DNA of 64,000 bases from assembly GCA_030340625.1 (NCBI GenBank), contig JAOPHQ010002356.1, positions 1-64,000 of the forward strand. Reading direction: 5' to 3'. Origin of the DNA: Merluccius polli. Its lineage: Eukaryota > Chordata > Actinopteri > Gadiformes > Merlucciidae. Under the pieces are notes generated by a model. It had not been told where the DNA came from, ran no database searches, and saw only the letters and a program-made list of their open reading frames with translations. How positions within the stretch are numbered: position 1 is the stretch's first letter; the number at the start of each line of letters is the position of its first letter. Of the stretch, positions 10,501-22,500 are shown in pieces. A program made the translations under genes and the position numbers.

Positions 10501-13500
10501 GGTATCACGCTTTTTCATGCTCATTGTCACGAAAATTGAATCGTGTCCCAGAGCACGATTCAATAGATTAATTTTCGTGGGTTGTCCAGTGTTTGTGCTG
10601 AATTTTTTTTGTCCACTTGGTGGCAGTGTAGGCAAATTATTTGGTCACTTCCTGTTGGGCTAGATCCTCCAAATGTATAATTGTAGTAGAGTTTAATGCT
10701 CTGATTCATATAAAAGAGACCCCATGTCTCCATCTTATTCCCAAGTCATTCTAGGCCCCTATTAAATTGTGTTTTTTTAAATCTTCTGTTGACCTCTGAA
10801 CTATCCATTTGCATCACTTCCAGTTGGGCTAGAGCCACCAGATTGATGATCTTCATATGTCATTTAGGCCCTCTTTCATATTAAAGTCACCCCAGGTCTC
10901 TATCTTATTCCCAAGTCATTCCATGCCCCTATTCATGGTTTATTCTTGTCCTTGGCCCCTTTTGACTTTTGGACCCCAAACTTAAGAACCTGGTCCCCAC
11001 CCCACATGTGTTTACACACCTAAAAAGCCCATCCCACCAGAAATGGGGAACTTGAAACCTCCTGCCATTTTACTCCCATTGACTCATGTTGCAGGTCACA
11101 ACCCTTTTCGTGACCTTTTGAGATGGGGAGAGATGCCAAAATGTATACACACATCCCCCTTGGTTCCAGGAATGACATATCTGAGAGTCTGACTTTTTAA
11201 CCTCACAGAAAAAAGTTAGTCCGTATGGGCCCCTTTGTTGTCAGAGCTTCTCAGAAGTGTAACCTGCGAGTCCCATTGGCTCAGAAGGTGGTTGCAAAAG
11301 GTCGATTTGGCGATAGGAAGGCCTCACTGTCCGAGACTTGACACCCTTATTACAGGGCCCGACTGGGACCCCCACACCGAATATTGGCCCTCTGTGACCC
11401 CGGGGAGGGCGATCTGCGCGCTATTATTACGTGGCGTACATTTGATCCAACATCAGTGGGAGGCATTCGGATGGCCTCCATGGCTGAGAGACTATAGATT
11501 TTCACAGAGCGATCCCACGGCACCCCCTGGTTGACTGGTCCAGAGGCCAAGTTCCTATCTCTATCCTACACATTTATATGAATCGCATTTATCTCCAATG
11601 CATTTCAATGGAGCATTTGATGGTGCTTTGTGAGTCACTTCCAGTTGGGGTACAGCCACCAAATTGATAATCGTATATGTACTTGAGGCCCTCTTTCATT
11701 TAAAAGAGACGATCTGGTCTAGCCAAACTGGAAGTGATTCAAATGGGTCGTGCAGAGGTCATCAGAAGATGACCAGACACACCATTAATAGGGGCCTAGA
11801 ATGACTTGGGAATATGATGGCGACATGGGGTGTTCTTTATATGAATCAGGGCATTAAACTAAAAAATTGGGTAGGATCTAGCCCAACAGGAAGTGGTGTA
11901 ATTGGAGGGTGACCTTGAGGTCAAGTACCTTGAGAGTGAGCTAGGGACCTGGGGTCTCTTTTATATGAAAGAGGGCCTAAACAACATATACAATTATCAA
12001 TCTGGTGGCTCTAGCCCAACTGGAAGTGATTCAAATGATTAGTTCAGAGGTCATCAGAAGTTTAAAAAAACACACCATTAATTGGGGCCTAAATTTTGGA
12101 GGATCTAGCCCAACAGGAAGTGACCGAATAATCTACCTACACTACCACCAAGTGGACAAAATAACCCACGAAAATGTATCTATTGAATCGTGCTCCGGGA
12201 CATGATTCCATTTTCGTGACAATGAGCACGAAAAAGCGTGATACCGGGTGTTGAGAGTTGCACATGCGCAGTACCAACGGGCAGGAAGAATTTGTAATAA
12301 CTAACAAAATAAACATCATATACATTAACTAAATGAAGATTCTAAAAATAAAATGCACATTTCTCACAATAAATGTTATCAAAACGCATTTTATTGCCAA
12401 AACTATCTTAAAATATTGCATTTTCCACTGAGAATAAACAGAATATCAGCCGTTTTGCTTTGGCAGACAGAAGCTTGACAGTCACGTGACGTGGACACAG
12501 GCCAAAAGAAAAGAACAGGCCAAAAAAACGTAGCCATCTCACAATTTTAGAGCCGTTATTGTGAAACTACGTTTTGCACTGTGGACCAACGTAGTTATTA
12601 CATGTTTTGACGTGAGACTGGGTTGTCAATGGGGATCCAGTCCACCTTTCTGTGGGCTAATGCATATGTACAGTGCCTACTGTACTGAAGAACAGTCATG
12701 CCTGATGTATGTAGATGGCTTGGACTGACCAGTGAATATTTTTAAATGAACCTTGCAGGGGAATACTGCATGCCAAGTATGATTTGAAAGATTCTGCTCA
12801 TGTGCAAGTCTCTTACCATTGTTTGGATGTAATTTGAAAAATATAGAAATGAAAATCTTAATTTCCAGATCTGAAGAGACGTTCAAATAATGATGGATTA
12901 ATAATGTGCAGGAAAATGTTATCTCCAGAAATATAAATATCTCAATTTATTACACAAATGACAAGAAGTGGCCATATCTATTTTGAGTGGGTATTAGTGT
13001 ATTTAGTGTTAAAAATGGCCAAAATGTCATTCTCAGAATGCCTCCGCCATCAACTTCTTTTGCAACTACGAGGAGAGCCGGGGCAACTACCTAGTTGATG
13101 TGGACGGCAACCGCATGCTAGATGTCTACACTCAGATCTCCTCCATCCCTATTGGTGAGTCCTACGACTATTCTGCCTACTAGCAGGCAAGTCATGACCT
13201 GCTTAAGAATAGGTTTGACCCTATTCTCAATTGTTACCTGACCTTGTTTAGGCCTAATATTATCATATCATATTGTTATTGGTTCTTGGAAATCGCATTT
13301 CTGTCTTGGTCTTATGCTATGCCTACGGTTTAACCAAAGCACACTTTGTTGTTGCTATAGAATGAACCACTAACAGTTTGCATTGTTTTGTTTGTGCATT
13401 GTTTTGAGGTCGGTGGCTGGGGAATGGAAACACTGGATGACCATAAAAAAGGGGCAGTTGATTTGATACCTCCAAGCTTCTTTTGTGCCCACTTTAGAGA

Positions 13501-16500
13501 CATTCTTTACAGGCATAACCATCTGGTAGAGATGGGTTGTAATGACGTATTCATGCCCTGTCAGGTAGACAAGGTGTTGATAGCCTTAAACTACACAGGG
13601 CCATATCTGCATTGGGTTTGTTTACATCAGCATTTTGGACATAATCATCAACATTATGAGCGCCAATATTACTTTGATTCTTTCTATGTTTATAGCACAT
13701 TTGAATGAAAAGGAAATCAAACTCTATATTAAGAAAATAATGATTAGGTTCAATAATAATGACTCAAGTGTTCCTTTTTATATATAGAAAGTATACATGT
13801 ATATTATATATAGAAAGTAACTCTCTAATATGCTACTCAGTGTGGATCAGGTGCTTATCTGCTAAACTATGTTCATGAACAAAAGTGTATAGTCCTACGA
13901 TGCATGTACTAAAAATATCCTAATTTCACAAGCAATCTATTTACATTTACATTTAGGGCATTTAGCAGACGCTTTTGTCCAAAGCGACTTACAATAAGTA
14001 CATTTGTTAGGAGAAAGTGCAACACTAAACCGCTATCAGTAGAGTAAAGATTTCACAACAATGAGTTTCAAGCACACCTAATTGCTAAGTTAACGGATTG
14101 CTAGTATACAAAGGAGCTAAGTGCGAAAATACTAAGCGCAGAATATCAAAGTAAGAACCAGGGCATACAAACATAGAATGATTGCAAAGTCATTTTTGTA
14201 ACGTTTTTTTATTAGTGGGAGGGGTAGTAGAGAAAGGAATGCTAAGCGGGGTCCAGGTGAACTCTGAACAGGTGGGTCTTGAGTCTCTTGCGGATGCAGG
14301 GAGGTCGTTCCACCATAGTGTCGCCAAGACAGAAGAGTTGTGACTTGGCTGTGCAACCTTTGCTTGCTCTCAGGGATGGCGGTACCAGCTGGCCGGCCGA
14401 GGTAGTTGCGCGGAGGGCTCTAGCCGGGGCATGGGGTCTGACTAGTGCTTGGAGGTAGGTCGGGGCGGTTCCATTGACAGCCTTGTAGGTCAGTACCATC
14501 GTCTTGAATTTGATACGAGCTGCTACGGGGAGCCAGTGGAGGTCGCAGAAAAGAGGGATCACGTGGGAGAACTTCGACAGGTTGAACCTGAGTTGTGCTG
14601 CTGCGTTCTGGATGCGCTGCAAAGGCTTGATGAGCGGAGGAACGAGTTGCAGTAGTCGAGGTGGGAGATGACGAGTGCTTGGACCAAGAGCTGCGCTGCT
14701 TCCCTCGTGAGGAAGGGTCGGATCCGGCGGATGTTGTAGAGGGCAAATCTGCAGGATCGGGTCACCGGGGTGATGTTGGCTGTGCACTGCAGTTGGTCAT
14801 CCAGTATGACACCGAAGTTCCACAGCATCCTCAACAGTTACCAGTAGGTCCATGTGAGGACAGTCCTTCCCCAGAAGAGGAGCTCAGTCTTGTTGAGGTT
14901 GAGCTTCAGGTGGTGCGCAGATGTCCAGGTGCTGATGTCTGCCAGACAATCTGAAATGCGAGTTGCAATCAGGCTGTCAGAGGAGGGGAAAGAGAGGAAT
15001 AGTTGAGTGTCGTCTGCGTAGCAGTGATAGGAGAAGCCATGCGAAGTGATTACAAAGCCTAAAGATCTAGTGTATAGGAAGAACAGAAGCGGTCCTAATA
15101 CTGAGCCTTCGGGGACGCCGGTGTCAACGGAGCAGGGTTCGGACAAGGAGCCATTCCATGTGACCTGGTAGGTGCGGTTCGTCAGGTAGGATGTGAACCA
15201 GGATAGCGCAGAGTCAGCGATGCCGAGTTCTGCGAGGGTGGCGAGGAGTATCTGGTGGTTCACGGTGTCGAACGCCACAGACAGGTCGAGGAGAATGAGA
15301 ACTGATGAGAGGGACGGGGCTCTGGCGGCATGGAGGGCTCAGTCACAGCGAGAAGGGCTGTCTCAGTGGTGTGTGCAGTCTTGAAACCTGACTATTTGCG
15401 TTATACTCATTGTTAGTCATTGTATGAATATTCCCATATGCATTTAAATGAATGATTATTATAAACAATAGGCTACCAGCACCAATGCAAGCTAGTTCAA
15501 ATGTATACTGAAAAAAAGATCTGATTCTAAACTAAGATCCAAGGGGCTGATCTGTATCCCCATTTACAGTTCACATCACTGTGAGATCTTCACTTTTGAT
15601 GGATCTCTGTAGTAGGTCTTTACTGTAGTGTAGCTACCACCACTAAATTACATGTGATCGTCATGGGAGGGGAATTGGATACATGAAATGATTGGAAGTA
15701 AATAAACAACTGAAAGCCCAAAGGCACAACAGACACAAACTTCACACCTGCAACATGTATTTCCCACATTTACCCATCCTCATGAAAAATTATACATAGC
15801 CCTTTGTTTTGTATGGTGTGTTTTTGTAAAGAAAAAGACCAACACTTTGTTATACTTCCTTGTCATACTTGCTTACGCTATGTTTATGTTAAGCAAATGT
15901 GTTCACGCACAGTGGCGTCGTTAGGCCTGTTTTAGGGGGGCTGAAGCCCCCCTAAAATATTCTTAAGCCCCCCCTAAATAGTTTGGTGTTTTTATTTTAA
16001 ATTTAAATGTTTTTACTTATTTATTTATTTTAAATTCATAAAAAAATGCCGACAAATTCAATATAAAGCGGCCAGCATCCTAAATAATCATATAACCTGT
16101 AATTAAGGACTTAAATGTGATCATAAATCTGTCAGTTTCCCTTCACTTCGCACGGTGGCCATTCGTCCGGCTTTAGGCCGGACTGTCCGGTTTTTCGAAA
16201 GCCCTGTCCGGCGTCCGGCACAGCCGGACGCGTATTTGTCCTCCTTTTTGAGGCACTAGGCTTGAAGAGCGGAGTTCTAGACCAGTCAATGTCAACTGGC
16301 GGCCAAATCCGGCCCGCCAGAGACGCCCCCCCGCCGGTCGTAGGTCCGGGGTGTGTTACGATCGCACGCAACAAAAATAAAAAGGTAAAGAATTACCAAT
16401 GCTTGTCTGTGATCCTTTCATGCTTAACCAGAAAATGTGCTTGATGGTAACTGATGACATACAATGCCATCGGAAGAACAGCGATCTGATTAACTAACAA

Positions 16501-19500
16501 AAGGATAAACAGACATGCGTACATCAAATAAAGGTGAATTAATAATATTTTACAGTACATATTACAGTGACGAATGGCGTGCTCTCACCCACTTTGTCAC
16601 ACTATCAGAGGCCCTCCCATTGTTGCCTGTAAACACACCTTCTCTAGGCTATACAACACAAAAGGTGCATCCCCCATATTTCCTATTGGGTTACTGTAAT
16701 TTGAACAAGCCAATCACAAACTGGTCACTCCCCATCTAGGTTGAACAGCAAGCAGGGATGTGTTACCTGGGTGAGATTGGCACACAGACCTGTTGGTCTG
16801 TGGGGGATTAGTTGGTTGACTGATACATGAAAAGGAGGTTAATTAATGCTAAGCAATTGCACCTCAATTGCTTCTTGATTAAGGCTACATTCACACTACC
16901 ACGTTTTCGGTTTTATACGTTTTTTTTTAAACGAAAATGATTTCCGTCCACACTAGCGTTTTAGCACCGTATCAGAAAGAATCTCCGTCCATACTACCAC
17001 GCCTGAAAATGCATATCACATGACCATGCGTGGTCATGTGACCAGCGTGCCGGTATAAACAGGAAGCAGATTTTCTACTCTGTGGTTGATTAGTTGCAGA
17101 AAATATTAGGGAGGAAGAACATTGAACTGGACACAGGGATTGTCGCAAATGGCTCGAATAATAGCTTGCCTCCTGCGCATGTAGGTGGTAGTAGTAGCAT
17201 TATAAAATGCAGAATCTAACTGCACAAGAGCTGCTAGGATAGTGTTACGTGTCCCTCCTATGGTGGCCAACTAGTTGCCTGACAGTGGCTCTTGGCTACA
17301 CCTTGTGGTTGCCACCGCTATTACCTGTGCCTTTTCTTTCACCTGTGTCCAGGTGGAGGTCCTGAGTGGGAGGCGGGGCCTCCACTATAAAAGCCCTACA
17401 CACCTGCCATGGTGCGGACTTCTTTTCTGAGAGACCTTGCTGGATGCGTTTTGGCCTTGTTTACTGCCGGTTCACCCGTGTCCATTCTCCTCTCGCTGCC
17501 GCTACCACGCTACTTGTCTTTTTGGCATAATTGTTTGCCTAGTTATTGTTAAATAATTTTCTGTTAATAAATCCCCTAGATTTTGAGCCCTTTTTGTTGT
17601 CTCTTATGTTCGGTTTCAGCCGTAACATAATTGGGCGCTCGTCCGTTCTTTAAAGAAGCACTATGCAACTCGTTTATCAAAAATAACCTTAACCATGCAG
17701 GTTGAGAGTCGTTCTGATCGTTCTACAACACTTTCTGGGTTGTTTGGTGGGTGTTTCATCTCCCCCTGTTGGTTCCCCGCGGAAAAACAGAACATGCAAC
17801 TTCATGTGGCCGTCCCGGCCACTTACGGATGTGACTCAGCGGAAGTATCCAATCGCGCCTCGAAAATGTAGTCAGATTGTAGTTTCACTGCTTTACGGTA
17901 GACCTGGGCGGGGGTGCCAAACATGGGTCCGGCTGAATATAAAGAGTCAGTTGCAAGGCAATTCTGGATCAATCGACAAATCCACTATGGATCCATCAAG
18001 ACCCAAGAGGGGAAGGTCGGAGGAATCGAAGAATAAGAGAAAGGATTATGATAAACAAAGAAACCAGACACGAGTGAACATAGGGCGAGCTTATGCGGAA
18101 TGGCGTCAACTGAGAGACTCGGAAGAATGCAAAACGGACGCCGACTTGGCTGTCTTGCTGCTGAAATTGTAAGTAGCCTACCCTTGGGTGAACTTCGTTT
18201 TTGTAATGTGGTTTGAGAGTCTGTTGAACAATGTGTTTTGCTCGACCGTTTTATTGTGAGCCCTGTATGTGTTTAGCTTGGTTGCTTCATGGCTAGCTTG
18301 CTAGCTAGTGAGGGTTTATCCTAGCAGTGACTTGCTACCACACATGTTTGTTTGCGGTCCGAATCCAGGTTCTCGTTGTGTATTACTATTTATTTATCGA
18401 AGTGGGGGGTGGGGGGGCGTTGTCAATGAGTTTTTACGACAGTGTTGTAGGCCTATTCCGAAGCTGCAGGGAAAGCTCTATAGTGAGAAATGCGAGCCCA
18501 ATTCCGGCGAAAACCCAGAAACAGCGGAGGAATAACCGAGTTGCATAGTGCACCTTTAATTGGACCTTTTTATTAAGGCTATTTTGGGCGTTTTTGAGGC
18601 ATTTTTTCAAGAAGATCCAACGACGTTTGTAGGTTTTGGCAATTATCTGTTTTTGCATACACCCTTAGTTAGATAGTCACTGTTTGTTTTCTGCTTTATT
18701 TTTGGGTGGTAGCCCTATTTAGCACGCTGATGATTTGATGATTGACCGACCATAGTCTTTTGTTGAGCGGATGGGCCTGCACGCTAGGTATCGGAACCAC
18801 CTGAAGACCTTAGACAGTGAGGTATTTAGGGCTGTTTTGTTTTGCTCTACTCTTTTTGAAGTTATCAAGTATCTACTGGGTGTGGAAGCTTTCTGATTGC
18901 CATTTTATAATACAAGTCGTTTTTTTTTTGAAGTTCTATGAACTTTATTTGAATTGCACAATTGAAGTTGTGGGCTGATATTTTTTGTCTTGCCAGCGTA
19001 GTACTGGTGTTTCGTCCCTATCCTTCATTTATGCCAGCCGTGCTGGTATTTCGTGCTTTATAAGGCTTTTTGTAGGTGAACCTGTGGTCATGTTTTTTGT
19101 GACCACTTTTTGAATTTTAAAACTGATATTCGCTTTGTAGCCTTTGAATCAGTCTTTCAAAATTTTGATATTCGATTTTCTAATAATATTTAGTTATCGA
19201 ATCTTATTGAATTGAATTGCATTTGGCGTAGCAAAATGTCATTATTTGATTACTTCATTGCGTCACCTGTGGAGATTCTCTTTCAGTGTACAAAAACTCA
19301 GTTATTGGAGTTATCAGAAAAGTACCAAGTACCTCTGTCGAACACTGCAAAACGTTTAAAAGACACGACCTTAGTTGCTTTAATCGAGGGTCTTGTCGCG
19401 CAGGAACTCTTGCCCGAAGCGGCATCTGAAGCGAAGCCACCGCAGAGTAGCACTAAGGAGATTGAACTCCAAATCTGCTTACAAGAGCTCACGTTACGTG

Positions 19501-22500
19501 AAAAGGAGCTTGACAATGAGTATGAAAAATTGCGTGTTTCAGCTCGACAAGAAGAGCTGAAAAACAGAATTAGAATTAAATTGATTGGAATATGAAGCTA
19601 GAAGGTGGAGTCAAGTAGCGCCGCGTGATGAGTTTCAAGTTAGTCGGTATATTAAAATGGTTCCTGACTTCACTGGTAAAGAGGTGGAGAAATATTTCCC
19701 TCATTTCAAATGGGTTGCAATTACTTTGGCCTAGTGGCCTAAGCAATATTGGACACTCCTACTGCAGTGTGTGTTGAAAGGCAGAGCTCAGGAGGTTTAC
19801 TCTGTCCTTCCTATTGAGGATAGTGCGGATTATGATAAGGTGAAAGCTGCAATCTTAAATGCCTATCAATTAGTACCAGAGGCATATAGACAGAAATTCC
19901 GTCATTATAAGAGAACAGACAAGACAAACTTATGTGGAATTTGCTGCAGAGAAAGCAACTTTATTTGATCGATGGTGCCAGTCGGAAGGGGTTACTTCCA
20001 TGGACAAGCTCAAGGAGTTAATCCTAGTTGAAGATTTTCGTAACTGTTTACCTGATAATGTGTCTACTTATGTTGCCGAGCAGAAAGCGGAGACAATCTC
20101 ACAAGCGGCCTGTCTCGCGAATCAGTATGCATTAACCCATCGAGTGTATAGGAAGGATCGAAATCGTTTTAAAAGCCAATCTACTGCATTTAGTTATTTT
20201 AACAAAACACCAAGGCCATTTGATTCGAGAATTCAGAGTCCATCCGATTCGAAAGTTCAAAGTGTTCCAGTTGAAACGGAGCAGAGATTCTGCAACTATT
20301 GCAAATGTTTTTGCAATAGTTGCAGAATCTCTGCTCCGTGATTTTGAGCCCTTTTTGTTGTCTCTCTTATGTTCGGTTTCAGCCATAACAGATAGACAAC
20401 AAGGTCATAAACACCTGTAATTCGTTATCCATGTTGGTTGAATTAACCGCCTCGAGGCTGATGAGGTTTGTTTTCTTCCGGAAAAGGGTCACATGATAGG
20501 GGCATGACGAATCAGGGAAGGACACGTCATGACTGATAAGACCCAATCAGGAAGCACACTAGTCCAGACTGAAACGCAACCCTGGAGTTTTCAAACTAAA
20601 ACTGGGTCAGCAGTGTTTTCAATAATCTTCTTTTTAGGGGTTCTAAAACGCCGGAGTAGTGTGTATGCTAGGCGTAAACGTGGCAAAAGTTATGCGGTTT
20701 AAAATGAAAATGTTGTAGTGTGGATGTAGCCTAACTCCTCAGGAACTGTGGGGGGTTAGAGACATGGGTCTGGCAGGGAGGGGTTTAAGAACAGAATGAA
20801 GGTGAAAGACAGGCCATTTAATGCTAATCCCAGCCCCTCAATTGCTTCCAGAGAGGATGCAACACAACAGTATATACTTTTGAGTGGGGCCTAGTTTTAA
20901 GGCATATGATATTTTAAAGTACACTAATAAATACTTTCTTCATCAGCTACAGTATGCAGAATGGCAGCATGTATCAAAAATGATTTCCTTCATTTTTGGT
21001 TAGGTCAGGCAGAATATTATGGAGATAAAAATAAGTAAATAAATATATATAGATATATATTTAGGATCACTATAGCTGTCACTAACATCTAGTTGATATA
21101 TTAATATAATTATTCAGTACAGTGTATCATGATATTACACATATTTAACCTCATGACACCTCTTTCCATCTCCCAGGCTACAACCATCCTGCCCTCCTGA
21201 AAGTCATATCTGATCCAAACAATGCTGTAAGTCCTTCATAACCAAATGAGAGTTAACAATTAACAATATTATGTGTTATATATGTTCTAGTCCATGTGGT
21301 CCACTTAAAATAACTGTGATTAAGAGATGAAATACGAATAGTAGTATAACTCCCATTTAGGGCTGGGCGACACGGCCAAAATCTACTATCCTAAAGGTCA
21401 TTCAATATCTCGCTAACAATATATATCATGATATAGCATGTTTTCTGGTAATTCAATGAATAAATACTGTATAAGAGTATGTATTCATTTCATCACTTTA
21501 CTGTAATGCAGTGTTTAAAACCAGGAAAGGACGACACTTATTACACTGCCATATTATGATATCAAAAATCGAAGATGATATCTAGTGTCATATCAAGATA
21601 TCAAGATAATATGGATATATTGCCCAACCCTACTCCCACGTAGTCTGTTTGAGTATCTGTCTCTCTGTCTCCCCCTCCTTCATAGAGTGCATTTGTGAAC
21701 CGACCAGCACTTGGAATCCTTCCACCTGAAAGTTTTGTGGACAAACTCACTCAAGGTCTGCTTACGGTTAGTAAAACACACACCCATACACACACATTGT
21801 TAAAAAGGTTTCAGACTGACATTCGGGACAAGTATTGAGTAGATGTAGTTAAATGACAGCTAGTGACCACACACAAAGAATGACAGTGTGTTTTACTACA
21901 GTCAGACCTATAAAATGTATTGTTACAAATGTATCAAATATATCTTATATGAAATATAAATTGTGACACAATGAAGATATTTTGTAATGGTTCTATTGCC
22001 TACAAAATCACTTTGTCCTAGACATCCTCATCTCTGGTGTGACAGAGTTTACAGAGATAATGTATCTGATTAGTACAAATGAGTAGAGGTTACTACAGGT
22101 GAAATGAGTACAGGTTAGTACAGGTGAAATGAGTACAGGTTAATACAGGTGAAATGAGTACAGGTTACTACAGGGGAAATTAGTATAGGTTACTACAGGT
22201 GAAATGAGTACAGGTTAGTACAGGTGAAAAGAGTGCCGGTTACTAAAGGTGAAATGAGTACAGGTTACTACAGGTGAAATGAGTATAGGTTACTACAGGT
22301 AAATGAGTACAGGTTACTACAGGAGAAATAAGTACAGGTTGGTACAGGTGAAATGAGTACAGGTTACTATAGGTGAAATAAGTACAGGTTACTATAGGTG
22401 AAATAAGTACAGGTTACTACAGGTGAAATGAGTACAAGTTAGTACAGGTCAAATGAGTACAGGTTACTATAGGTGAAATGAGTACAGGTTAGTACAGGTG

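Larger units (their letters stand above)
4130..12625. mobile_element. Long foldback/TIR element, interrupted by a LINE
   Basis: Left arm from CAACCCAGTCTCAC (4130) and right arm ending GTGAGACTGGGTTG (12625) are long inverted repeats: about 500 bp match closely (abutting words include AAAACGT, CCACAGCGCAAAACGTAGT, TTGTGAGATGGCTA). TCAATGG flanks both ends (4123-4129, 12626-12632), a 7-bp duplication. Without the LINE at 4347-10244 the element is about 2.6 kb. No transposase is seen. The interior 10630-12135 is a second fold-back of CACTTCC(A/T)GTTGGGCTAG words. Superfamily not assigned. Confidence 0.85.
17243..20390 (+). mobile_element. Internally deleted LTR retrotransposon, 5-bp TSD GATAG
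   Basis: Starts TGTTACGTG and ends CATAACA. GATAG flanks both sides (17238-17242, 20391-20395). It has a complete 5' LTR, leader, gag and only the last 50 bp of the 3' LTR; pol and U3/R of the 3' LTR are gone. A TTAA-flanked TIR element (17654-18555) sits in the leader. Confidence 0.9.
16883..20731. mobile_element. TIR element with TAA target duplication (PIF/Harbinger-like), host of a nest
   Basis: GGCTACATTCACACTA at the left and TAGTGTGGATGTAGCC at the right are inverted repeats. TAA flanks both ends (16880-16882 and 20732-20734), the 3-bp duplication usual for PIF/Harbinger. Its own sequence is about 16883-17242 plus 20391-20731 (about 700 bp, non-autonomous); the rest is a later LTR-element insertion. 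Confidence 0.8.

Noticed and set aside
13388..13708. 106-residue open frame
   Set aside because: No recognisable domain, no repeat support, inside an abat intron.
16515..16739. 74-residue open frame
   Set aside because: No similarity recognised and expected by chance in this length of sequence.
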